Notes: a model not told the origin generated them from the letters alone. A DNA stretch of 5,779 bases from Desulfobacterales bacterium (GCA_029934695.1 JAOZLU010000456.1:1-5779), one strand, 5' to 3'. Positions 1 to 5,446 are shown, numbered from the stretch's first letter. A program made the numbers and translations.

Positions 1-85
1 CCACATACAAGGCAGAGCCGTACTGCTGGCTTCTTCGATGAAATATCCTCTGCTGCTTTGTAACGTCTCTGATTTCCTGATTCAT
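1..85 (-). CDS. partial open frame at the left edge, product not recognised
   Basis: An ATG at 85-83 opens a frame that reaches the window edge after 28 codons and begins MNQEIRDVTK. A GGAGG (minus strand, 100-96) lies 10 bases upstream, so it could be a true start just downstream of the retropepsin-like gene. The same frame is also open further upstream, through the 3' part of that gene, so the ATG may be internal to an older frame joined there by a rearrangement. A second minus-strand frame (that of the retropepsin-like gene, after its stop) is also open to the edge and its composition is not obviously less protein-like. I recognise no family in either. Treat as a hypothetical fragment. Confidence 0.3.
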   Translation of the reverse strand, partial: MNQEIRDVTKQQRIFHRRSQQYGSALYV

Positions 86-101
86 TGGAATTTTTCCTCC
101 G

Positions 102-269
102 TCAATGATGAAATGATAAGAGTATGCATATAGCGTCAACAATATCGGCTGCCAGAATACTTTTTGCCGATCCTGTGTCAATAAGAACATCCGGAATATC
201 TGTCACGTTTCCCTGATAAGTGGCGGTAACGCTTACAAAGAGAAGATTATGTCTCAGTGAAAATTTCAT
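102..269 (-). CDS. truncated retropepsin-like (clan AA) aspartic protease
   Basis: The 55-residue product starts MKFSLRHNLLFVSV and carries VLIDTGSAKS at residues 28-37, with catalytic-type D31-T32-G33 followed by Ser-Ala. This is the classic first half of a bacterial retropepsin-like protein, in which a single Asp-Thr/Ser-Gly per chain forms an active site by dimerisation. From memory, intact bacterial members run to roughly 110-130 residues. Here similarity stops around residue 47 (ADIVDAI) and eight unrelated residues lead to a TGA at 104-102, so the flap and C-terminal strands are absent and an active enzyme is unlikely. An in-frame ATG eight codons upstream (293) exists, but the start at 269 is preferred: it overlaps the stop of the upstream gene as TAATG and gives the usual family N-terminus. 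Motif recognition is strong; the truncation is inferred from family length. Confidence 0.7.
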   Translation of the reverse strand: MKFSLRHNLLFVSVTATYQGNVTDIPDVLIDTGSAKSILAADIVDAICILLSFHH

Positions 270-529
270 TATTCGCTCCGAATTCCTGCCCACCGTCGTT
301 CCCGGATATTAAGCACTTCGTGACAGGTATGGATAAAGTAGAACTCCCGCAGGGGATACTGCCGATGAAGACGGCGGTATGTTTTCATTGCCGAGGCTCC
401 GTCAAGGCAGGTTTCGATAACGGCCATCCGGTCGAGATGCCGTTGCATGTCCGGCGTGGTATGCGCTTCCAGAGCTTCGACAATGAGCCATTGATCGGAA
501 TAAGCCTTCCGAATATCCGTCCATATCAT
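269..529 (-). CDS. small conserved hypothetical protein paired with the retropepsin-like gene
   Basis: An 86-residue soluble protein with no signal peptide or membrane segment. I recognise its overall pattern from memory: small uncharacterised proteins of cyanobacteria and delta-proteobacteria with a QWLIVEA-like block (13-19), REFYFIHT (61-68) and a C-terminal RERRWAGIR (76-84), usually encoded directly before a clan AA aspartic protease. No biochemical function is known to me. The start is supported by an AGGAGC Shine-Dalgarno (minus strand, 540-535) five bases before the ATG at 529. The stop codon overlaps the next ATG (TAATG at 271-267), so the two genes are probably translationally coupled. 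It appears intact although its partner is truncated. Partner, inhibitor or substrate of the protease are all possible; nothing here decides. Confidence 0.75.
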   Translation of the reverse strand: MIWTDIRKAYSDQWLIVEALEAHTTPDMQRHLDRMAVIETCLDGASAMKTYRRLHRQYPLREFYFIHTCHEVLNIRERRWAGIRSE

Positions 530-725
530 TTTTTGCTCCTTTATATATTATGATCAACAAGAAAACTCTTAAAGACAGCTATCATGCCATATACTTAAAA
601 AATAGTAAACTGTTTTTTGAAAACTCAGGAAGATATCAAAAAGAACAGAAAGTGGCAGGAAAGAATAACGTCACCTCGCGATTTTGCTTGCATGTCACAT
701 ATTATTCAGGTATCTTGCCAATCTC

Positions 726-743
726 AATCCGATGGTTCGGATT
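726..743. repeat. perfect 7-bp inverted repeat (hairpin)
   Basis: AATCCGA (726-732) and TCGGATT (737-743) are perfect reverse complements around a TGGT loop. There is no T tract on either side in either orientation, so it does not look like an intrinsic terminator. It may be part of a dispersed repeat. Confidence 0.5.
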
Positions 744-887
744 TACCAATTTGAACTGTATGCAGGACAAAAATCGGGAACAGACCAGAAACCCGGCTTT
801 TTACCCCAAACGGATACTCTGCGATCCCTTCGCGTCCTCTGCGTTGAAAACATATTGCTGGTTCTAACGGTTTTTGTGGTTTCCGAT

Positions 888-972
888 ATGATCCGCAGAT
901 GAACGCAGACAGACGCTCACGGGGGTCAGAGTGCGGGAGCATCAGCGTTCATCTGCGGTTTGCAGGGATCAT
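888..972. repeat. bipartite inverted-repeat element upstream of the hydrolase gene
   Basis: CCGCAGATGAACGC (893-906) is matched perfectly by GCGTTCATCTGCGG (945-958). An outer pair, ATGATCC (888-894) and GGATCAT (966-972), extends the symmetry with a bulge on the right. Short complementary pieces (GCTCAC near 914-919 and GTG...GAGC near 931-940) could pair inside the loop. The result is a roughly 85-base element able to form a long imperfect cruciform, resembling REP/MITE-like intergenic elements. CGCAGATGAACGCAGA-type strings are, from memory, recurrent in such genomes. No flanking target duplication is evident. Confidence 0.65.
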
Positions 973-1081
973 AGCTGTCTGAAATCTTATGCAGCCACAA
1001 AATCCGTTAGAATCAGACATATTCAATCACTTACGGAGTTACTTTCAACTTTTTACTGACCTTCAAAGGAACATAAATAAA

Positions 1082-1996
1082 ATGATTATAAACAAACCCG
1101 GAAATGTTACAGACAGAATCGTATTGCTTGGCCGCAACGAGTCAAGTGTGTATATTCTGAAAGGTAAGGATGAATACGCCCTTCTGGGGGGCGGCATGGT
1201 CTGCATTGTTCCTGAAATGCTTGAGCAGTTAAAGACGTTCGGGATCAAAGAGGAAAAGATAAAACGGATCATCATTCTTCATTCCCATTTTGACCACTGC
1301 GGAACAGTTCCTTTTTTTAAGAAACGCTGGCCATGGGCAAAAGTCACTGCCTCGGCAAGGGCAAAAGAGCTTTTGTCTCTCCCCAAGGTGATCAGAACAG
1401 TTGACTTCATGAACCAGGCACTTCTTCAGAAATACGGGCTTCAGAAAGAGGCTGAAGAACTGGGCCTTGGTTTCTCCGGTATTGATGTTGAAGAAGTGGT
1501 AAAAGACGACGATATCCTTTCCTGCGGAGATCTGACGATGAAAGTGATTGAAGTCCCTGGACATTCTTCATGCTCCATAGCCGTCTGTGTGCCGGAAGAA
1601 AAGGCCATGTTTGCCTCTGATGCCGGGGGAATTCCTGTCGGAGACAAGGTCTTTACGGCAGCAAACTCCAATTTTGACAAGTATCAGGAAAGTCTCAGCA
1701 AGATGGCAGCATATCCCATTGAAGTGCATCTTGCAGAGCATTACGGTGCAATGACCGGCGAAGATGGGCGCAATTTTCTGCAAAAAGCAATGGTCGCGGC
1801 CAAAGAAAGCAGAAGCATTCTGGAAGAATCCATTTTGCGTACCAAAGATGTGAAAAAGAGCGTCGAAGAAATCACAGACAGGCTGATGGATGAGACTCCG
1901 GAAGATTTTCTTTCAAGAGACGTTATCTCCATCGTGGTGGGACAGATGCTGAAATATCTTTCCAGGCAGATGGCCCAAGTTGAGGTTAAGGGTTAA
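1082..1996 (+). CDS. MBL-fold metallo-hydrolase
   Basis: A 304-residue cytoplasmic metallo-beta-lactamase-fold hydrolase of the glyoxalase II-like type. The signature HSHFDH occupies residues 67-72 (H67, H69, D71, H72), followed by H161 in PGHSSCS, D180 in FASDAGG and H220 in AEHYG. This is a full dinuclear metal-ligand set, so the enzyme should be active. After D180 a helical C-terminal part (about 225-300) is rich in charged residues and probably shapes the substrate pocket. Substrate cannot be deduced; hydrolysis of a thioester, lactone or similar is only suggested by the fold. The ATG at 1082 is chosen over an in-frame ATG at 989 because AAAGGA (1065-1070) precedes it at suitable distance and the first beta-strands start soon after; the extra 31 residues look non-homologous. 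It stands alone, with long spacers on both sides and no obvious terminator. Confidence 0.88.
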   Translation: MIINKPGNVTDRIVLLGRNESSVYILKGKDEYALLGGGMVCIVPEMLEQLKTFGIKEEKIKRIIILHSHFDHCGTVPFFKKRWPWAKVTASARAKELLSLPKVIRTVDFMNQALLQKYGLQKEAEELGLGFSGIDVEEVVKDDDILSCGDLTMKVIEVPGHSSCSIAVCVPEEKAMFASDAGGIPVGDKVFTAANSNFDKYQESLSKMAAYPIEVHLAEHYGAMTGEDGRNFLQKAMVAAKESRSILEESILRTKDVKKSVEEITDRLMDETPEDFLSRDVISIVVGQMLKYLSRQMAQVEVKG

Positions 1997-2168
1997 GGAG
2001 TTTTTCTGCCATGGTATTAAATTGCGGCGTTACGCAGATGCCTGAAATCACGCCACTGTATTTTTCCTGATTATAATGTATGCGGGAAGGTGGCGGGCGG
2101 AAGACACAATCCTTGATGAATGGGCATCGGCAATGGAAGTCTGAACTTACGGCCAATAGAGCTTTTAA

Positions 2169-2363
2169 CATAATATTTGTCAGTCCGGAGTGCAAAGCTT
2201 GCTTTGCGAGTCCCCAGAACATACTCCGTCACATCCGGTCCTCATCGTCGTATGTCAGGCTCCTGCCGGTGATTGCTCTCGGTGCATTCATCTCACAGTC
2301 CCGCCTGCCGAAGTCGTCACAGTCGGCTACGAACCGTCAGAACCAGCGAGTTTCAAACATTAA
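2169..2363 (+). pseudogene. possible decayed coding remnant
   Basis: This frame is open for about 64 codons between a TAA at 2166-2168 and a TAA at 2361-2363. It has no ATG; GTG at 2190 or TTG at 2199 would be the only starts and neither has a Shine-Dalgarno. The last 30 codons read as plausible protein, including PPAEVVTVGYEPSEPASF. It may be the 3' end of a gene whose front has been lost, or a translated dispersed repeat. I recognise no family, and the call rests on composition alone. Confidence 0.22.
2192..2207. repeat. short hairpin GCAAAG-CTTG-CTTTGC
   Basis: GCAAAG (2192-2197) pairs with CTTTGC (2202-2207) across a four-base loop, with one further wobble pair outside. No T-run follows, so it is unlikely to terminate transcription of the hydrolase gene. 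It resembles small palindromic intergenic repeats. Confidence 0.4.
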
Positions 2364-2392
2364 GTTTTACGTTTCAGGTTTATATTTCAAAA

Positions 2393-3178
2393 ATGGCGAA
2401 AAATGACAGATTATTTTATTTGCTTAAACAGCTTGAGAAGCCTGATCTGATTTTATTGTTGAAAAACGGCCTCAGATCAGATTTCAAGCTTATGGAACGC
2501 TATTCCTGTGAATATCTTATCGGCCTCATCAGTAAAGAACTGAGAGCGGCGGCTGGCCACAGTGTTGTCAATCTCTTCCGTGACCGGCATGATTTCCCGT
2601 ATAAGCAGATATTAGTTGATGTTGCGAATAAACTGACCGAGGGGTATTTTTCACGGTCCGGCTTCCGCACTCACGATAATCACAGCGAAGAGGAAATTGA
2701 AAAAGAGATTATCAGGTTGTTTGAGTTAAGGACAAAAAAATGGTGGAAAGGCCTGGAGGGTTCGGAAAAAGGAAAAATTGTTCATCAGATCAATCAGGCA
2801 ATAGACGCAAATATTATCTGTTCTGTAAGTAACGGCACACTGACAAACAGAATTACAGAAAAAATGCTTGACGGACTTATAAGAAGAGGGCTTGTCGGTT
2901 TTTTCGGCGGAGCATTGCTCGCTTCAGTCCAATGGACGGTTATTATAAATACGATTGCTTCAATGGTCGGTATGCAAATGCTTGTCGGTGCCGGCGGGGC
3001 GACTTTGGGGATGCTTGGATTGTCCGGAGCAGGGGTTGCCGCCATAGTTCCCGGGGTTGTTCTGTCTCTGACGAATACCAATTATAAAAAAACGATACCC
3101 GCTGTTATCATGCTGCTTTCAAAGATTTATATGAAAAACTCGGATGAGGGTGTGCTGACATCCAATTTATTGCTTTAG
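2393..3178 (+). CDS. YaaW/UPF0174-like protein with glycine-rich hydrophobic segment
   Basis: A 261-residue protein that I align by eye with Escherichia coli YaaW (UPF0174; DUF3944-type N-terminus), a family without a firmly established function. Matching blocks are the N-terminal LLKQLEKPDL region (11-19), the SKELRAAAGHSVVN...ILVDVANKL stretch (47-81; YaaW has ELQHFGGDSIAN...ILLDVSKRL), the EIEKEIIRLF helix (101-110), a Gly-rich hydrophobic part (167-227) and NYKKTIPAVIMLL (230-242; YaaW AYRVTIPAVLQIA). The hydrophobic part could form one or two membrane-associated hairpins; the rest is charged and soluble. Start: an in-frame ATG exists at 2273, but the homologous region starts at MAKNDRLFYLL, so 2393 is preferred. 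Only a weak AGG lies upstream, so translation may be poor. No operon partner; the next gene has its own promoter. Family call fairly confident, function unknown. Confidence 0.72.
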   Translation: MAKNDRLFYLLKQLEKPDLILLLKNGLRSDFKLMERYSCEYLIGLISKELRAAAGHSVVNLFRDRHDFPYKQILVDVANKLTEGYFSRSGFRTHDNHSEEEIEKEIIRLFELRTKKWWKGLEGSEKGKIVHQINQAIDANIICSVSNGTLTNRITEKMLDGLIRRGLVGFFGGALLASVQWTVIINTIASMVGMQMLVGAGGATLGMLGLSGAGVAAIVPGVVLSLTNTNYKKTIPAVIMLLSKIYMKNSDEGVLTSNLLL

Positions 3179-3353
3179 CCTGCTGCATACGTTGTTGTTT
3201 GAACCGCCATCCGGCGACATCTTTGAAATAACAGATATTGGAAAATATGGAAATGACGGAATGCGCCGGAAGTTCTGGAAAAAATCAGTTCCAAATCAAC
3301 AGACATGTCTTATTGCTGACCTTATTTTATTGTTTCGGAATCATTGTTTATCC

Positions 3354-3382
3354 TTGACAAATTTCATTGTCATACCTATTGT
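3354..3382 (+). promoter_or_regulatory. sigma70-type promoter, upstream copy (P1)
   Basis: TTGACA (3354-3359) matches the -35 consensus exactly and is separated by 17 bases from TATTGT (3377-3382), a weaker -10. It would start transcription near 3389 and serve the MarR-family gene. It overlaps the second promoter by 16 bases, so the two probably compete or are controlled together. Confidence 0.45.
3355..3372. promoter_or_regulatory. palindromic candidate operator over the -35 region
   Basis: TGACAA (3355-3360) and TTGTCA (3367-3372) form a perfect 18-bp dyad with a six-base centre. Its left arm covers the -35 of P1 and its right arm is the -35 of P2. MarR dimers typically bind 16-20 bp palindromes that overlap their own promoters, so autorepression is the natural reading. 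The site is seen directly; the binding protein is inferred. Confidence 0.55.
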
Positions 3383-3395
3383 TCGTATATATAAT
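3367..3395 (+). promoter_or_regulatory. sigma70-type promoter, downstream copy (P2)
   Basis: TTGTCA (3367-3372, five of six -35 consensus bases), a 17-base spacer and a perfect TATAAT (3390-3395) make this the best promoter in the window. Initiation around 3402 would leave a leader of about 16 bases that includes the GAGGGA ribosome binding site (3408-3413) of the MarR-family gene. Confidence 0.7.
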
Positions 3396-3417
3396 GATAA
3401 TTTGAAAGAGGGAACTT

Positions 3418-3868
3418 ATGAAAAAATACTGGCAAAATTTTTCCCTTGAACAATCTCTGGGGTTCATTCTGCATCGGACCCTTACAGCGATCAGAGCGGT
3501 GGCCAGATACGAATTTCAGAATGAAGCATCTGATGTGACCATTGACCAGTGGATCATACTTTGCGCTTTATGGGAAAAGGAAGGGCGGTCACAGACAGAA
3601 CTTTCTGAAAAGACATATAAGGACAGGGCCACTGTGACAAGGATGCTTGATCTGCTTGAAAAAAAAGGCTTATTTTTCGTCAGCAATCTTCCGCGGACAG
3701 AAGGATATATGAAGTGTTTCTGACCCCTGGGGCAGGGAATTGCAGGGGAGGCTTGTCATGGGGCTGCATGAACGGCTTTTCAAAGATTTCAGCGAGGATG
3801 AAATCAGACAGCTTTACACCCTGCTGAACAGGGTGTTTAAGAATACAAGCAATTTATTGTATTTATAA
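3418..3868 (+). pseudogene. MarR-family transcriptional regulator, two frameshifts
   Basis: Frame one encodes an N-terminal dimerisation helix and the winged helix-turn-helix (TIDQWIILCALWEK at about 41-54, QTELSEKTYKDRATVTRMLDLLEKKGL at about 60-86) and then hits a TGA at 3721-3723 after 101 residues. The family sequence continues in the other frames: RQQSSADRRIYEVFLTP from 3678 (the wing, with the DRR signature) and then GRELQGRLV through RVFKNTSNLLYL to a TAA at 3866-3868. Two single-base losses explain this, one in the T5 run 3673-3677, the other in the C4/G4 runs 3724-3732. Restored, the protein would be about 150 residues, normal for MarR. As read, the product lacks the wing end and C-terminal dimer helices and should not function. 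The gene has a strong promoter, a good Shine-Dalgarno (3408-3413) and a candidate operator. Both lesions at homopolymers make sequencing error a real alternative to a true pseudogene. Target genes are unknown. Confidence 0.87.
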
Positions 3869-3896
3869 ATCTGACCTGTGCAACTCGACAGTGAAA

Positions 3897-3931
3897 AGTT
3901 GAAAATTAATCCGTAACCAGTTGAAATTAAT
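3897..3931 (+). repeat. direct repeat with 22-bp period upstream of the permease
   Basis: AGTTGAAAATTAAT (3897-3910) recurs with one A missing as AGTTGAAATTAAT (3919-3931); starts are 22 bases apart, about two helical turns. A TATACT (3940-3945) follows and could be a -10 for the permease gene, but no -35 is at standard spacing. The repeat might bind a regulator on one face of the helix, or be chance in AT-rich DNA. Confidence 0.35.
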
Positions 3932-3975
3932 GAGTAGTTTATACTATTAGACAGGATATTCCCTGAAATGACCAG

Positions 3976-4028
3976 TGGCAAATGACAAACGGCGAATGAC
4001 AAATGACAAACGACAAAATGGCAAATGA
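3976..4028 (+). repeat. 7-bp tandem repeat (consensus TGACAAA) running into the permease start
   Basis: Six consecutive heptamers fill 3976-4017: TGGCAAA, TGACAAA, CGGCGAA, TGACAAA, TGACAAA, CGACAAA. After one extra A, a further TGGCAAA (4019-4025) and TGA follow. The array contains ATG codons at 3982, 3996, 4003, 4018 and 4025, one of which must start the permease. Heptameric tandem repeats of this kind (STRRs) are known from cyanobacteria; the relation here is by analogy only. The copy number makes it prone to slippage. Confidence 0.8.
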
Positions 4029-5085
4029 ATATATTAAGCCCCCCGTTACCAGCGTGGGCATCCTCGGATGGATCAGAACCAACCTGTTCAACGGATGGTT
4101 CAACTCATTCCTGACCATTATTATCCTGTATTTTCTTTGGAAAACTGTGCCGCCGTTTGTGAAGTGGGCGTTTGTTGACAGCCTGTGGAATACCAGCGGT
4201 GCGGAATGCCTTTCGTCTGATGGAGCATGTTGGTCTGTTATATACGCCAACATACGGTTTATCACTTTCGGTTTTTATCCCCATGATCTGCAATGGCGGC
4301 CCCTGCTTGCCATGATCCTTCTTGTCAGCCTGCTGTTTGTCAGCAGAAACCGGAACTATTGGAAAAAATCCCTGGCTTATGCATGGCTCGCGGGCCTTTT
4401 CTGCATGGGATTGCTGATGAGCGGCGGCCTTTTCGGACTGAGCCAGGTGGAAAGCACCGAATGGGGCGGACTGCCTCTCACACTTCTGCTTTCTGTTTTC
4501 GGACTGACAGCGGCCTATCCTCTGGGCATTGTTCTGGCTCTGGGACGCCGTTCCGAGATGCCCGCCATAAAAACAGTATGCATCATCTATATTGAAATGA
4601 TACGCGGGGTTCCGCTGATCAGCCTGCTCTTCATGTCTGCGATTATCTTTCCCCTGTTTTTGCCTGAAGGGATCACCATCAACAAAATTCTCCGGGCCCA
4701 GGCGGCCATCATCCTGTTTACAGCCGCCTACGTTGCCGAGGTCGTCCGGGGCGGATTGCAGGCCATAAGCCTCGGACAGTATGAGGCAGCAGATTCTCTG
4801 GGACTGAATTATTACCAGACCATGCGCCTGGTGATTTTGCCGCAGGCATTGAAAATCGTGATTCCCCCGTCGGTCAGCGTTCTCATCTCCGCTTTCAAGG
4901 ACACTTCCCTTGTGGTGATCATCGCACTTTATGACGTACTCAAAACCACGCAATCCGTGCTTTCCGATCCGGAATGGATGGGGTTTTCCACAGAGGCATA
5001 CATATTTCTCTCCCTCGTTTATTTTCTGTGCTGCTTTTTTATGTCAAATTACAGCCGGCGACTGGAAAAAGAATTGGATGTTTGA
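4003..5085 (+). CDS. aapM: amino-acid ABC transporter permease, AapM/YhdY-like
   Basis: A 360-residue inner-membrane permease of the polar/general L-amino-acid ABC importer family. Numbering from 4003: GWIRTNLFNGWFNS (22-35) leads into a first membrane segment (about 34-47), then a periplasmic loop with two cysteines (C69, C76) and FYPHDLQWR (91-99), both typical of AapM; further membrane segments at about 99-113, 124-140, 155-181, 191-219, 233-248, 288-310 and 331-347. The cytoplasmic EAA loop that docks the ATPase is YEAADSLGLNYYQTMRLVILPQA (260-282). The match with E. coli YhdY extends over the whole length, so it is intact. Start is uncertain: 4003 is the first ATG after an in-frame TGA (3997-3999), 4018 is an alternative, and both lie in the heptad repeat without a Shine-Dalgarno. 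Normally the gene sits in a binding-protein/AapQ/AapM/AapP operon; none of these partners is here, so it is an orphan whose partners must come from elsewhere. Confidence 0.92.
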   Translation: MTNDKMANEYIKPPVTSVGILGWIRTNLFNGWFNSFLTIIILYFLWKTVPPFVKWAFVDSLWNTSGAECLSSDGACWSVIYANIRFITFGFYPHDLQWRPLLAMILLVSLLFVSRNRNYWKKSLAYAWLAGLFCMGLLMSGGLFGLSQVESTEWGGLPLTLLLSVFGLTAAYPLGIVLALGRRSEMPAIKTVCIIYIEMIRGVPLISLLFMSAIIFPLFLPEGITINKILRAQAAIILFTAAYVAEVVRGGLQAISLGQYEAADSLGLNYYQTMRLVILPQALKIVIPPSVSVLISAFKDTSLVVIIALYDVLKTTQSVLSDPEWMGFSTEAYIFLSLVYFLCCFFMSNYSRRLEKELDV

Positions 5086-5090
5086 TGTTT

Positions 5091-5103
5091 GGAGGGCGAA
5101 GTG
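5091..5103 (+). promoter_or_regulatory. isolated ribosome-binding site and GTG after the permease
   Basis: GGAGGG (5091-5096) precedes a GTG (5101-5103) six bases after the permease stop, just where the ATPase gene of an Aap operon would start. The frame that follows (to 5280) shows no Walker A or other ATPase motif. It may be a relic of the lost downstream gene or chance. Confidence 0.25.
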
Positions 5104-5206
5104 ATCTTTAGATTTTCTTATATCGTATCCTTACAGGACACGTCAAAATCATCAACGGGAGTTATGTTATGTATTGAACTTAGTTTAATAAACACAGGAG
5201 GATATT

Positions 5207-5446
5207 ATGCTGACAGAAAAAGATATTATCACAGCCGCCCTGAATCTGCCAATCGAATCTCGTGCCGTCATCATAGATAACATACTTGGCAGCCTCATAA
5301 AATCCGAACGCGGGGAAATTGATGCGCTGTGGGCGGAGGAAGCCGAAGATCGGATCCGGGCTTATGAACGCGGAGAAATCGCTTCCGTTCCCGGAGAGCA
5401 GGTTTTTCAAAACATTCAGAACATTCTGGAAAAGGATAGTCTATGA
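5207..5446 (+). CDS. addiction-module antitoxin (PF09720 / TIGR02574 type)
   Basis: A 79-residue acidic protein fitting the small antitoxin family usually found before ParE/RelE toxins. The pattern is an N-terminal helix with ALNLPIESRAVIIDNILGSL (11-30), then IDALWAEEAEDRIRAYERGEI (38-58) and PGEQVF (62-67), which correspond to the family's LP-x-E-R-A, W-x-x-E-x-x-x-R and PGEEV blocks. It should neutralise the toxin encoded next and, as a complex, may regulate the pair. AGGAGG (5196-5201) five bases before the ATG fixes the start. The stop overlaps the toxin start (ATGA), which couples translation and favours antitoxin first. No convincing promoter is visible; TTTAAT (5184-5189) is a weak -10 candidate without a good -35. 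Confidence 0.88.
   Translation: MLTEKDIITAALNLPIESRAVIIDNILGSLIKSERGEIDALWAEEAEDRIRAYERGEIASVPGEQVFQNIQNILEKDSL

Larger units (their letters stand above)
530..1081. other. long intergenic region without a convincing gene
   Basis: Between the divergently oriented minus-strand pair and the hydrolase gene lie about 550 bases. Open frames here (for example 550-867 plus and 942-724 minus) have no recognisable domain and run through inverted repeats, so I do not call them. The stretch holds a perfect short hairpin (726-743), a larger inverted repeat (888-972), and a segment around 809-840 (CTCTGCG, CGCGTCCTCTGCG) resembling dispersed intergenic repeats I remember from environmental genomes. An AT-rich stretch at 541-555 may hold the promoter of the minus-strand pair, but no well-spaced -35/-10 stands out. 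Confidence 0.5.
1997..2392. other. intergenic region with hairpin and possible coding remnant
   Basis: Nearly 400 bases separate the hydrolase and YaaW-like genes. The plus-strand frame 2080-2406 and the minus-strand frame 2222-1986 lack recognisable domains and good ribosome binding sites. The region contains a short hairpin (2192-2207) and, in a third frame, an open stretch ending at 2363 whose composition looks protein-like (entered separately). I see no clear promoter or terminator. Confidence 0.5.

Noticed and set aside
550..867. Plus-strand open frame of 105 codons in the first spacer
   Set aside because: No ribosome binding site or recognisable domain, and it crosses a hairpin and repeat-like DNA.
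989..1081. Upstream ATG that would add 31 residues to the hydrolase
   Set aside because: The ATG at 1082 has a better ribosome binding site and the extra residues precede the expected first strand of the fold.
2192..2207. Intrinsic terminator for the hydrolase gene
   Set aside because: The stem is short, no T-run follows, and it lies almost 200 bases after the stop codon.
2273..2392. Upstream in-frame start adding 40 residues to the YaaW-like protein
   Set aside because: The extra residues are Ser/Arg-rich and unlike the family, whose similarity begins close to the ATG at 2393.
2080..2406. Plus-strand open frame overlapping the YaaW-like gene start
   Set aside because: It has no family resemblance, passes through a hairpin and overlaps the better-supported gene.
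3192..3449. Plus-strand open frame across the MarR promoter
   Set aside because: It needs a TTG start without a ribosome binding site, has no recognised domain and overlaps the promoter and the MarR start.
3667..3735. Programmed ribosomal frameshifting in the MarR gene
   Set aside because: Two separate shifts would be needed, neither site has the usual slippery heptamer with a stimulatory structure, and MarR genes are not known to use this.
3976..4028. CRISPR array
   Set aside because: The units are only 7 bases long and directly adjacent, with no spacers and no cas genes nearby.
4105..4953. Long minus-strand open frame (282 codons) opposite the permease
   Set aside because: It lies wholly antisense to a clearly conserved permease gene, has His/Gln/Lys-rich composition typical of a shadow frame, and shows no domain.
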